Shown here: positions 20,623 to 32,500 of the stretch, in pieces
How positions within the stretch are numbered: position 1 is the stretch's first letter
Layout of the letters: every line of letters begins with the position of its first letter
Source of the DNA: Membranipora membranacea
Lineage: Eukaryota > Bryozoa > Gymnolaemata > Cheilostomatida > Membraniporidae
Length of the DNA: 64,000 nucleotides
Assembly (NCBI GenBank): GCA_914767715.1
Contig: OU612068.1
Span: 17,362,001 to 17,426,000 of the forward strand
Direction of reading: 5' to 3'
The notes under the pieces: model-generated
What the model saw: only the letters and a program-made list of their open reading frames with translations
Database searches by the model: none
Told to the model about the DNA's origin: nothing
Program-made: the position numbers and the translations under genes

Positions 20623-22945
20623 ATGGCGGAGATGAATGTAGAACGCAGAATACCTGAGTCCAGACCGATACCGGAGACAGGCGGAGAATCCCAGCATGGA
20701 GATAGATCTCTTGAGGACCTTATTGACATTGGAGGCTTGGAGTGCAGAGAAACTATACCTGAATACCCCGACCGAGACTTTTGCAACTTCTTGTATGAGG
20801 CAATAGATCAGTAAGTTAAAATAACTAGGTGTAACTTGGTCAATTCAAGACAAGCAACTGTATTTTTTCACCAAGAGACATTCATGTTAAAGACAGCCTA
20901 TTCTATTTAAATAAAGCTCACTATTTTTTTTCAATGCAAATCACTTTCTGCGGCCATCAATTTCTCAGACTCATACAGAAGATATTGAATCCATATATTG
21001 ACTGATTGGTAACAGGCTACAAATACCTGTCAGTATGAACATAACTCCTATAATAGGGAAAAGAAGTCCACTCTTGCTGAAATTAACAGAAGTGTAGTTT
21101 ATTAATCCAGCTTGTTGAGAAATTTTCTGATTTCATCTCTAGCTAGAGTTTCTAATAGAAGCACAGTGAATGAAGAAAGCCCTCGGACTCCCTACCTACC
21201 TACTTATATATATTGCGATGAGCTGAAGCCATTTTTTAAATTCATTTCACATTTTGTTTTACAGGGCGATGCAAAAAAAATGCAACGATGCAACAAATGC
21301 AGATATTGATCCATACTGGCAAATTAGACATCATCCTGATCCTGCTAACCATTTACATCTATTGCTTTATCACAACGGGCCTTACAAATTCTCAGCTAAG
21401 GAAATCGAAAACGAAGTGAAAAGAAAAGTGGCAGCAGTAGCTCAGACTGACAAATACAAGGAAGCATCAGATAGATTAATAGTGAGCACTCACAACATGA
21501 CTTTCATGCAGATGACAGAATACTCATCTCAATTATCCGGAGAAGAAAATTGTTATGCAAGAGAAGTTCTGCCGTTTTTAGTATATAGAGGGGGTTTTCT
21601 CGATCTTGACCCTCATCAGCCACCTAGTCAATATTACGCAAGGGCTCAAGGAACAGTCGGAGTTGTATTGCAAGGTGAATCAGGTGGTGAGACCGGGCTT
21701 TTAGCAGCTACATCTGCCCATGTTGTTCTGAGCGATTATCACAAGACAAGTTTGGACAAAAGCAACGATCAGCGATCAGCATACCAATATATTCACGATT
21801 CAAATGTTGGACAAGCACCTGGCACATGGTATGTTGAAACCGATGGACATCATGGCCAGTTAACCACGGTAGGGCCGCCAATAGTCAGCTATCGACAGTA
21901 CTATGATACCAGGGATACCGATAACGTTTCTGTACCCTGGTCCGCATCTTTTCTTCAGGATATTGCACTCTTGAAAATGAACAATGTAGAAAAGAATATC
22001 CAAGTTTCCGACTACTTCAATGACCTAAAAACCCATAGACATCCTGGAACAACGAATGACATTCCGCCCTTTTACACCAAGATTCTTGGTGTGTTGAAAA
22101 TTATAGAAGCTAGAGACATCATCAAGTTAGAAGATATGGCAGCAAAGGTACTAGTGGCTGGGATTTATGGTCGTGTGGTGAAGTCACCACATCACAGGCG
22201 CTTGATTTACCCTACAATCAGAGCGTCACACCGAGTGTGCTTTGTCACTGACAGGCAGTAAGTAAAGTATACACATACAAATATTAAACAGTAAGTATGC
22301 AGTAAAAACTCCTGGTTTCTTTGATAAGGCAATCATGGTCATTATAATCATTTAAATGCAAACATAATTATCTGAATAAGATATAACAGATCTAACTCCC
22401 ATCAGCGAGGAACGAAGCTGTCATCAGTAAATCAACAAGGGGAAATTTTCACAGGCGTAGGCGTAACGAAGTCCCCGAAGTATTTATCATTATTGCATAA
22501 AATTGATTCTTTTACAGCAGCAAAAGATTCGGGATTGACTTTGCTTCGAAAAAATTGCTATTTTGATTATCAGATTTGCGGTAAATAAATGGTTGGTTGT
22601 TTCCACTAACATGATTTCCTCATGGTCCTGGCTGGGTGGTTTCAGCAGCTCAGTTGTCTCAAGACTGAGCGTGGGACCATCAGAATTCTCGTCAAAGATT
22701 TTGAGTATTTTTCCAGATTGGTGCCAGCACAAAGTGGAACAGCTGTGTATGTGATGACGAAACAGAAACAGGAGCTCTATATTTTGGGACTGTTGAGAGG
22801 ACAACAAACTAAAGCATTAGGTGATAACAGTCAGACTGTTTATGAGGCAGTGCTTCTATGGCCTTCCATGCATCATGTTGAGGACCAAGCAAAGGATCTG
22901 ACAAGTGGTTATAGCATCCACAACCTAAGGTACAGCTCCGATTAG
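20623..22945 (+). CDS. Chymotrypsin-like (PA clan) serine peptidase-like protein
   Basis: Three exons join in phase: 20623-20810, 21265-22257 and 22654-22945, giving 490 aa. The start ACCATGG (20623) fits the Kozak consensus better than the upstream ATG at 20593. No signal peptide is visible. A possible catalytic triad is His215 (AATSAHVVL), Asp295 (QDIALLKM) and Ser421 (PAQSGTAVYV). The Ser motif lacks the usual G-D before S-G, so activity is uncertain. Residues 1-60 are acidic and hydrophilic. Exon 3's acceptor was chosen because CA|T TGT keeps the Ser-motif frame; using the nearby upstream AGs leads to an early stop. If the second intron were not spliced the protein would end at 22261 without the Ser motif. 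The family assignment is by motif only. Confidence 0.65.
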
Positions 22946-22968
22946 GAACTATCGTTATCAGGAAATGC

Positions 22969-23011
22969 CCATTTCACAGTTTCGTACAAGTGCTGTGAAA
23001 TGGCGAATAAA
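22969..23011 (+). terminator. 3' UTR hairpin and poly(A) signal of the protease-like gene
   Basis: CATTTCACAG and CTGTGAAATG face each other around a 13-nt loop just after the stop. AATAAA follows at 23006-23011. The poly(A) signal fits a 3' UTR of under 100 nt. Confidence 0.55.
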
Positions 23012-24244
23012 ACTTGAATGTAAGAGCAAGGGATAAAAGGCCAGATAGTTTTGAGTGCTAGCGTGGGAACGGTCAGAAAGCTGCAAGTAACTCCATGCAA
23101 ACAACAACAGACCAGCAGGCTGTTGCAGATATTCTGCAATGGATCTCAGCTGTAGCCCACAGAAGATACTACACCTAGATTGTCTCCCCTCTCCCTGTAC
23201 AGCAGGACCCCATTGCCTTCCTAACGTATTATATCAAGGATGTATCATAATCATGTTCCGGTTTCATAAGAGTAACCAAAAGTAACTTTATTTGCAAAAG
23301 TATTTTATTTTCCTAAAATGTTAAATGACTTCACGCATTGTAAATGCATCTTTTGTAATCCTGTACCTCTTCTATCCACTCAACTAAAACTATTTAGAAT
23401 TGCTGTATATCGGAGAAAATATTCGCTATGGTTGGCTATTTCAGCAAAGTGAAAAATCTTGTAAATTTATGTATATAAAAGTATTACTTATAGAGATATA
23501 TTTGGAGTAATGTTCTCATTGTAGAAGGGTGGACAAATCACCATTTCTATAATGGTCTCTCTCGCAGAATGATCATTTGAGTGGCTATTTATTCTGTTTT
23601 TGATCGCAATGATCATCCAAATTTGTTGCTGTCGACCGTCGAAGTATATTTTGCTTTATTCACATGAAGAACTATATTTAGAAACAGTTTTTTACCTACA
23701 TCTACCTTCAATGTGCTCAATATACCCTACTTGATAAAATAGTGAGCAACACTTTGCAAACATGCTTGGCATCCAAGACCTTGATATGTTTTTATAATAA
23801 GTTCCCGTGTCAGTGGTCCAATCTTATAGATTTAAAACAAGGTACTATACGCATACAATCAGATCTTATATTACGGAAATCTATGACTGTAAAACATACA
23901 GTCTCAAATAGCATAATTTGAGACTCTCAAGGTCCAGTAAAAGGAAGCAGGAAAATAGGTGCCATCATTTGAAATCTGAAGAGGTCTTCCGCCTTTATAA
24001 ATTCAACCATCTTTATTTTCAACAAATTTGTGGTCTCAAAAGTAAGATCAAAATGCAAAACATGAGGAGACTTTAGAGGTAATGCTGGTAATGCACAATT
24101 GCAACTGAGGGGTAAAGAAAGGAATTTGAAATTTACTGGAGCTGAAACATAACTTGAAAATCTATACTGTATAAAGATTCGTAAATCAAGTATTAACATC
24201 GAAAGTCAAAGCAAAAAATGAATGACTGGTAATGAAATGTAAAT
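23012..24244. other. Intergenic between convergent genes
   Basis: No gene is supported. It holds the relic at 23357-23397. A small hairpin (AGTCTCAAAT...ATTTGAGACT, about 23900-23925) and TTTATT at 24012-24017 (AATAAA on the - strand) could serve the gene at 24245-25103. Confidence 0.4.
23357..23397 (-). pseudogene. Relic of AACS exon 16 boundary
   Basis: About 40 bp match 27178-27217, the intron end and first codons of the AACS exon that encodes VELMEEVQD. Here the - strand reads acceptor TTTTAG then V-E-W-I-E-E-V-Q-D before diverging. Only the boundary is retained, so no function is expected. Confidence 0.5.
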
Positions 24245-25103
24245 CTAACCGACTCCACGAAAGCCAAGTATTCTGCCGCCTGATCTAGAGCAGGTAGATA
24301 TAGGAGACCCGTCTTCAGCGATGATGCCAGAATTATTACTGCAGGATAGTCCCTCCTGACAGCCGCACTGATACGCAAAATAGTCTGAGCATTCTTCTTC
24401 TACTCTGAGCTCACGATGGCAGGTTTTCTTCTGCGACATCAAGTATTGTGAGACGACATTATCATGTCTGCAGCAGTGCTTTTCAGGACAATCCTTCTCG
24501 GTATCACATTCGCAGAGACCACAATACTTGTGCATGTTGAATAGAGTATGGCAGCATCTTCCTGCATCACAATCGGCATCGCTGCCGCACTGATAGCTCT
24601 CGGCAGCATCTGAACATTCAATGCCTCGGCTTGGAAAGCAATGCTTTGGTTGGAGCAACAGGTACTGAGACATTACTGAATCATGTCGACAGCATTCATC
24701 TTCAAAGCAATCAGAGTTCGTCTCGCACTCGCAGGGTCCGCAGGATCTGTGCAGGTTGAAGAATGAGCTAGTGCAGCATTGTCCCTTAGTACATTCTCCA
24801 TCGGTTTGACATCCAACGGCAATCTATAATATGTAAACCAAATGAGTCACGTAACTTATCTTGTGGAATAGTTGACTGTATTCCAAGTTTCTACAATTTT
24901 CACCTAGAACCAATCTTTGGCTGGATGAATGACAGAGAAATCAAATTTCCAACAGCAGATCAAAGGTATATGCCTTATGGATGCACTGTCCATCATATCA
25001 TATCTTTATTACATGTCAAGTTCTATCGTAAATTATTAGCTGTACTCACCCCGATTGTTATAACTCCACAAAAGAAGGCGAGAATGTTTGAAAATCCCAA
25101 CAT
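24245..25103 (-). CDS. Secreted cysteine-rich protein with a duplicated module
   Basis: Two exons, 25103-25050 (18 codons) and 24823-24245, join in phase 0 through GTGAGT and AG, giving 210 aa. Exon 1 plus the first residues of exon 2 form a signal peptide (MLGFSNILAFFCGVITIG, then IAVG), with the mature part starting near C-Q-T-D. Two tandem modules share C-x4-[EDS]-C-x4-CC-x9-C-x2-C-x-C-x5-C-x4-CC, followed by R-H-D-x-V-x-SQYL. Cysteine content and spacing recall dickkopf, prokineticin and colipase-like folds; no single family is certain. A further C-G-C segment and a short Arg/Gly tail close the protein. It is convergent with the peptidase-like gene on its left. Confidence 0.8.
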
Positions 25104-25179
25104 CCTTCAGCTAGGTACCATATGCTATGTCACGTTCAAGTCACAAGTTAAAGTTTTTGATTTGTCCCCTTGCATAGAC

Positions 25180-25185
25180 TTTATA
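25180..25185 (-). promoter_or_regulatory. TATA box of the cysteine-rich gene
   Basis: The - strand reads GGATATATAAAGTC, with TATAAA at 25185-25180, 77-82 nt upstream of the ATG at 25103. Transcription would start near 25155, leaving a 5' UTR of about 50 nt. Confidence 0.5.
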
Positions 25186-26557
25186 TATCCTGTGATTTGT
25201 AAACATAAGTATAGCCAATACAGCTTCCTGAAAGGTGCCAGCGCATCAAATTAAACATCATCGATGAACTGTTGCAGTGGCCTGTTGCTGTTATTTTAGC
25301 ATAAGGATATCCTTTCCTTGTAAGCTGATAAGTAGCTCGATTGGCAAGGTTAGTTAGTTATTTTGGCCAGCACTCATACTGAAATTTGCGATTATGCTAC
25401 ATGAAAAGTTGTGAAAAACAAAAGCTGGCTGCATTCGATTTTATAGCCAATACTTGGTTTTCGATTCGCATTTACTTTAGGGTTTCCTAGATTTATTTGG
25501 CGAGAAAAATCATAAATTTCAACGAAAAACTTGAATATTTTCATGTTGGTTGTTAGCTGTAGTTCTGGACTCTTTGCTAAGCTACTCTAGTGAGGGGCCT
25601 TCAATAAGACACCACAGATTTACACCAAAAATGAGAATGCTTGAATTTTGAATTAGAATGCAAGCACAGATCTTGTCTGACAGAAGTTCTCCAAAGAAAA
25701 ACCCAATTCCATTATTTTAAGATTTAAGCGATGGAGCTCAGCCATTAATGGACTTTATTTCCTGCGACCACCAAATCAGGAAAATAACTCATATGCCCCT
25801 GGTGAGGATTAAACACAGGTCCAGATTTTGCTTCTGATGCAAAGACGTCTCTATGTGTCAATGGTTTAGGTCCCTACCCAACTCTCAACTAATTCAAGAC
25901 TGTCCCGGGTAGTGTTTCATACATCATGCATAGCAGCAGACTGATGATTGCATGGAAATGAACAGACTCCGTCCACACAAATATCATAACGAGTTAAGTT
26001 AGTGAAGATAAAATGGTATCTCAATGATCTCTTCAAGTACAATATATATTTCTAAGCATATAAAGAGTGGAAGTAAGTGACACATAACATTAGCTGCCTT
26101 AAGAAATTGCCATCAATAAACTTGGTGATAGTTTGGTGTCCGATATACAACAATAGTTTTAAAATCCAAAAAAAAGGTCTTGGATAATGGCGGAGATAAT
26201 AAGTATGAAAGACAAACGGGATCTATACCCAAAACTTCTCAGATCTGAATTATTTGCATGGTCTATCATATCAAGGAAAGAAATTGGATAAATATAAGTA
26301 TCAAGTTGTCACGTTAGTCCAAATAGTCGTGACAAGTGTGACAGTTGTGACAAGTGTAACCTAGACCATAAACGTGAGGGGATAACCATAACGAGAAAAA
26401 ATGTTGATTAACAAAATAACATACAAAGAACGCTTTGGCATCATGCGGACTGAACTGTTGGGTATCCGCTAGTTCAATATCTTGATTAAATTACCCATAC
26501 AACCGTTTAAAAAGAAGGGCACAACTGGTTAAGGTTGTCTCTGCGAAGTAACACTCG
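25186..26557. other. Intergenic, AACS 3' side
   Basis: No coding segment or strong repeat is seen. The AACS 3' UTR must lie in the right part. No clear AATAAA on the - strand occurs close to the stop; TTTATT near 25755 is the nearest clear one noticed. Confidence 0.4.
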
Positions 26558-29500
26558 TTAGTAGCCTTGTAGTTGTGTTATATTCTCATACAGATCTAGT
26601 GATTTAGGGTTTGAGAATGCCGCCCTGTGTAGAACAGGTTTCCCTGCTATCGTATCCCGCACTGCTATCTCTACCTTCTTACCACTTATTGTGTACTGTA
26701 AATTTGAGATTCATAACTGAATAAAGTCATGCGAAAAACCAGACTTTGAAAAGCAACTTTGAAATCTGGAACAGGGATGCTTATGGACCTAGTTCAAGAC
26801 CTTTACAGTAACCAATATGGTGATTGTTACAAAGGAATACGAAGGCACTGAATTATGCATGCATTTTTTTACACAAATCAAATTACTTTTGTTTACCAAT
26901 GATCCGTAAGCATTTTTTGAATGTGCGTTGGTAAAAATTCTTCAATTATAACTTATCACTTGATTGAATAACAGTTACATTAAAAACTTTTACTCACCGG
27001 AATATCAGCTATCTCCATGATGACAGCAGGTACGTGCCTGGCTGATAGAAGTTGTCTGATCTCAGTTTTAACTCTCTTTAACAGATCAGCGTCCAGTTTA
27101 TGCCCATTAGAGAGCTTTAGGAAGAGGACAACCCTCTCCTCTGTGTTATCCTCGTTACGTTGCGCTACACAGACGCTATCCTGTACCTCTTCCATTAGTT
27201 CAACTAAAAATTATTTATATTATTATATTTATTATATTATATTATCTATTACCATTGTTGAATGTGGAAGGAAAACATTCACTTTTGTGTGCTAGAGATT
27301 CGTCCACAGAATGGGAAACTGATGGTTTGTTAATATGTTTATTATATTATTGTATTATTATATTCATGACATTATATTATTTATTACCATTGTTGTTTGT
27401 GTAAGGAAAATGTTCAATGTTGTGTGTTCTGAGATGCAGCCACGGAACGGGAAACTTTCAAACAGTGATGATTTGCAATTATTTTGCAATAGTACAAACC
27501 CAACCTTATAATGGAGGTAATACTGCATAAAATAGTCTGAAAGCCACAGATTACAACTTGCACCAAATGAAAAGTGAAGCCACGGGCTTATACCTACCTA
27601 TATTGTAGATTTCTGCACTCCCGAAACGGACACCATTTGGATTAAGAACACCATCGCTAAAAATATAGATCAGACAAAAAGTGTAACATTTTTTCAAATG
27701 CCAATAAGAGCTTTTTGGCACTATAAGGATAAAATTTCTTTTAGAAATGTTATGGCTGCCAATAAAAATTAACCAAACAAATTTTAAACACGGCTTTTAC
27801 CTATGGCTTTGATTTGGTTCACATAAACAAACATGCTTCATTTATAAAGCATATCACGATTGAAACAGTTTGTAGTATGTTATATTTGGCTCAACGCAGT
27901 GTTGTATACTGCCAAGTTCAATATGAATTAATCAGCAGATCTTTGCTCATAATTTTGAAGGTCTTCTGCCAAATTAAAGAAATGCAATGTAGTTTTTTTG
28001 CATCAGCATCATGGTGTAAAGTCAAAAATCATGCCATTTATCTCAGAAAATAAACGATTATCGTAATCCCTTTGAAGGTCGGTGAGGTGAAAATTTGAAT
28101 TCACTGGAATTCTTTGCGCTGATGATGTCGGAAAATAAAAGGAACTGGTATTTTTGCTGAAAAAAAAGTAAGACAATCGTACTTTTCCAGACAAAGATTT
28201 CAGTGGGTTGCATTTATACTGTGAAAATTATCTGGCAGAGTTACAACACTGATTTTGATTGATTATATAAACTATGAGGGCTTATATTTCCTTTATGGCA
28301 AACAGCAATATGACTCATGAGTGTAAATGCAATTTGAATTTTTTTCTTACTGACTTACATCAAATTTAAAACAACAGCTGTCAGACAGGCAGGTTTTGAA
28401 TCTCAGTCATGTTTAGCTCTAACTTCTCAAAAGATCGGTCCGTTTTGCGTATGTGGCATGATAACTTGTAGGGCAGAATTTATTTCTACTACAAGCCCCT
28501 GCCAGTGAACCTAATTGTATATTGTTTCACATAAGATTAATCAGCTTAAAAGGTTGATTAAAAAAAGTCTAATCAAACTCAGGTGTCTTATCACACGCAA
28601 AATCCTGAAGCATGGGCGGCAAAATATTAGTTACCTTAGTGGCACGGCCGCAATATCTGCGCCTGGTTGCTGTCTGTTTGCAGGTAGGTCGGAGCACACA
28701 TGGGGCCCAACCAAACCCTAGTAGTCGATGGACTGCAGTGGGATTTGAACCCACAACCTTCAACAATTGCATGCTATAAGAACGGCGCTCTAACCATCTG
28801 AGCCACCTCCTACTCCGGCTTAATACAATCCCTGGTGATCTCCCGATCCCCGATGGTGTTAATACATAAAACTCACCTTCTACCGAGCATCCATATACCT
28901 CCTGTCTCTCCGTTGATGCGCAGGTAGTCACCATGACTCCATACCCCTAAATGATATATAAAATAAATTATATTATATATCTATATAAATAAGTAAGTAT
29001 AAGTGTAAGTGTAAGTGTAAGTGTAAGTGTAAGTATGAAAATAGTAGGTATCGTGTTGGGCTTTCTAGGAGGGTGACATAAAGTGTGATCATAAGAGTAG
29101 AGTACATCATGTTCATTTTACACACACACACACACGCCAAGAGGCTTTGGCAGTTGATTCGTATTGGTCTCCAGTTTATGGTGCGAGTACCAGAACAACA
29201 TAGCGCCATCAAAATCGCCAGTAGATTATGACATAATATGAATTTAATATTGACGCAACTGCCAACCATCACAAAATAACATTTGATAAGTTTGACGTAC
29301 GATGATGCTGACGTGTGTACTGTACTGACTATGTACTGACGTGCGTTCAGCTTGCTGACGTAGTTACTGATTAACACACCTGGATTTTTCTTGAAGTAAG
29401 CTTTTTGATACTTTTCTCCGCTCTCGTCATTCCAGAAGAAGACAGGCATGGAGGGGAATGGTTTGGTGACCACGAGTTCACCACTTTGGTTATATGCTGG

Positions 29501-32500
29501 CTTTCCTGTAAACATACAATAGCGTACCAATGATTTACGAAGAAAATCAAGCTCGATCGTTGTGAAAATGAAACTTTCCTTCAGTCAAATTTAAAGATCA
29601 TCCATAAAATGGAACGATAATTTTTCATAGCAATAGAAAAAGAGTTATTTTGTTCTAAATTCAATTTATTCATTTATTGTGCTAGCGGGTGCTGCTCAAA
29701 TCCACAAAAGGCCGTTGAACGGGGAGGGGGGAAGAGTCTGGGGGGCTCAGACTACAAGAGGCCTTACCATCCTCATTCCAGCATTCCACAGCACAGCCAA
29801 GATTGGCGCTCTGGATCTCTCCTTTGATTACAGGTACTGTCCAGTTTTGTCCGGCAAAACATCCACAGATGTCTGTCCCGCCTAATAGTAACAAAAACAC
29901 AAGAATCAAGAAAATAATCGGTCATTGGTACTGTTACCATTCATGGCGCGGAGATTTGCAAATTAACCCATTTAGGACATATCATCAGTTGCATATTAAA
30001 ATGTAGGTCAGCAACCGCTATGTGTATTTACTGATTTGGTTTTGGTAGTGATAGGGATTTTATAAACATAAGATAAGATCTTCACATAAAGCATTAAATC
30101 AATGTTTTACAGCGGAGTGGTTGTTAACTCTGTGGCGATTAACATGTGGAAATGAATTTAGAAGAAAAATGATTAAGCATTAGAAAGTATACTTCATTTC
30201 GTAAAGTTTAAAATTAATTATAATATAACTAATTAATTATAATTAATTGAAAAAAAAGAAAAGAAGTTAACCTGTGATTGAGCCGAGGAGAAGATCAGAC
30301 TTGATATCTCTGTACACATACTCATAAGATTCTGGTTTGAGAGGAGATCCAGTAGAGAGGATCGTCTGTAAGCTAGTCAGCTTGTGAGATTGCTCTACAA
30401 TTAATAAATAGTAATAAATCATAATGAAGTTATCATATCAACAACAAAGTGCAGACAACTCCAGATTAGAGGTTTCATCAACAGATATAATAATGAGAAA
30501 GATATGAATATAGTAATTTTCAAATCTATGTAAGCTAAATGTTTAAGATTATCAATGATGCTACTTTCCTTGGACACAAAGCTCCGTAAAAACGAGAGTG
30601 AATACAGATGACTTAAAGGACAACCAGGGTTTCAAACAACTTCTCATTGATTAATAGCAGATTGCACCTTCTGCACAGGGAAGAAGACAAAATCTAATTC
30701 GGATGATTATTCAGCCAGAATTCTTGTGAAACATTTCTTCCATCAGGTACTCAAACTCAGCTAAAATAGAATACCACAGAGCAGTTTCCTGTTCCTGTTA
30801 TTATTTAGCCTGTGCTCTATGATCATTACAGCAATGTCTTGGAACCTCCCCTAAACTGAAGTGTTACCCAGCTTAGAGTCAGCAACTACTTTGAGTTTTG
30901 CATTGCGTAATGCACAAATCTGATGCTGCCCAGCACATTATTTACTTCTCATTAATGCATTGCTGCGAAACCTTGGTTGCCCTTTAAGATCTGAGCATAA
31001 TACTAACTTGGTTTAATGTTTTTTTCCTCTAAGACTGCCAGCCATTTAGCCCCAGTTCCTAGAGTTGTGATGTTTAATTTATCGATAAGATCCCAGAGAA
31101 TGTTAGCATCAGGTATGAGAGGAGAGCCGTCATATAAAACACAACTACCTCCTACTGTCAGAATACCAACCAGCCAGTTCCACATCATCCAACCAGTCTA
31201 CAAATGATACAGAAAAATAAAAAATGTTTTGAGTTTGAAGTAAGTGTATTGCAGGAAGTTGAATTTCAGGATAACTGAATTTCTAAATTCTAGAAGACTG
31301 GACATAGCTCAATGATCAAGACATACTCGTCTGTTTGATTGCTGGTGGATGCGGTGGTGACGGAAAGAGCATCTGACCACAATTGCTCCTGTGCTACATC
31401 AGTACAAAGTCAGAAGACCCGCTGACACAGGTGTCACAACCGTAAACAAGTGTGAGTTTCTATATTGATCTCTTATAGTCTTGAGACATTTTGAGCATTG
31501 AACTCTGGGTTTATATCATGGTGGAAAACTTTAGCCTTGACACTCGGCTTCAAAAACAAGAAAATAAGCCGCTTGGAAATCTAGTTTCAGCTAGCCATCA
31601 GTAAACTTACTGTTGTGTAGTACAGCATAACCTCACTCCTGGTGGAATTTCCTTGCAGCATGTGCTCCTCAAAATGCTTCATCAATATACCCTACAAAGG
31701 GAACAGTAAGAATGCTGTGTGAGGTTCTGAGTGCAGCAGTTCAGAAAGAGTGATAAGATTTTGATTCTATATATCAAAAGCAGTTAGAACACAAACACCA
31801 TGTGGTCTTTTTCTGCATGCAATGCCAGTCAATTGACTTGTCTTGTGTCAATTTGTATTATTTTTTTTAATCTTATAATTTAACTGAATTACTCGGAGGA
31901 TTTCATGTCTCATCTACAACGATTAGAAATCATTGCTTCTGAAATTTTTATCAAGCGTTATATAAACTTTATTACGACACCAGAATAATCTGGTCATGTC
32001 TCAGCGGTGCTACTCCAAAGACTAGTCTTTTGGGATTTTGATGTAGGACTGCCTTGTCCGATCACAAATGTTGTTTTACCTTTTGAAGCTCTTATAATGA
32101 CAGTAGGTTACTATACTTCCTTATAAACAATTTTTTAAAATTAGAAACAAGGTGACATCAGACAATAATCTTAATCTTCAAAAAATAGTTCCAATAATCA
32201 TCATTCATTGAATAGTGAAGGAAATTAATAATAACATATTTAAAGTTTAGCAGAGACAAAATTATACTCAACAATGTTAAGAAGGGTGGCAGCAAGTAAT
32301 TTATTCTAAATCTACATTTGGAAAATTAATTATATTCAAAGATCGGCAAGTGAAAATGCATTTGTAATTCGCTGTCGGGACAACTCCGAATGAATTCTTC
32401 ATATTTGAAATGACCATAGCTCAAAAAATATCTAAGTTTTAGTTTTGAGACTTTCAGGAAGTGAAGCAAACATGTGAATCTAGCCTCTGTACTTTTTTTG

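Noticed and set aside
28727-28816. Functional tRNA gene
   Set aside because: A and B boxes are good, but the acceptor ends do not pair and the sequence runs into a SINE body.
28569-28934. 121-codon - strand ORF
   Set aside because: It spans an AACS exon in the wrong frame and the SINE, so it is a shadow.
28973-29530. 185-codon - strand ORF
   Set aside because: Only 29380-29505 is AACS exon 13; the rest is intron read-through into the TAAGTG microsatellite.
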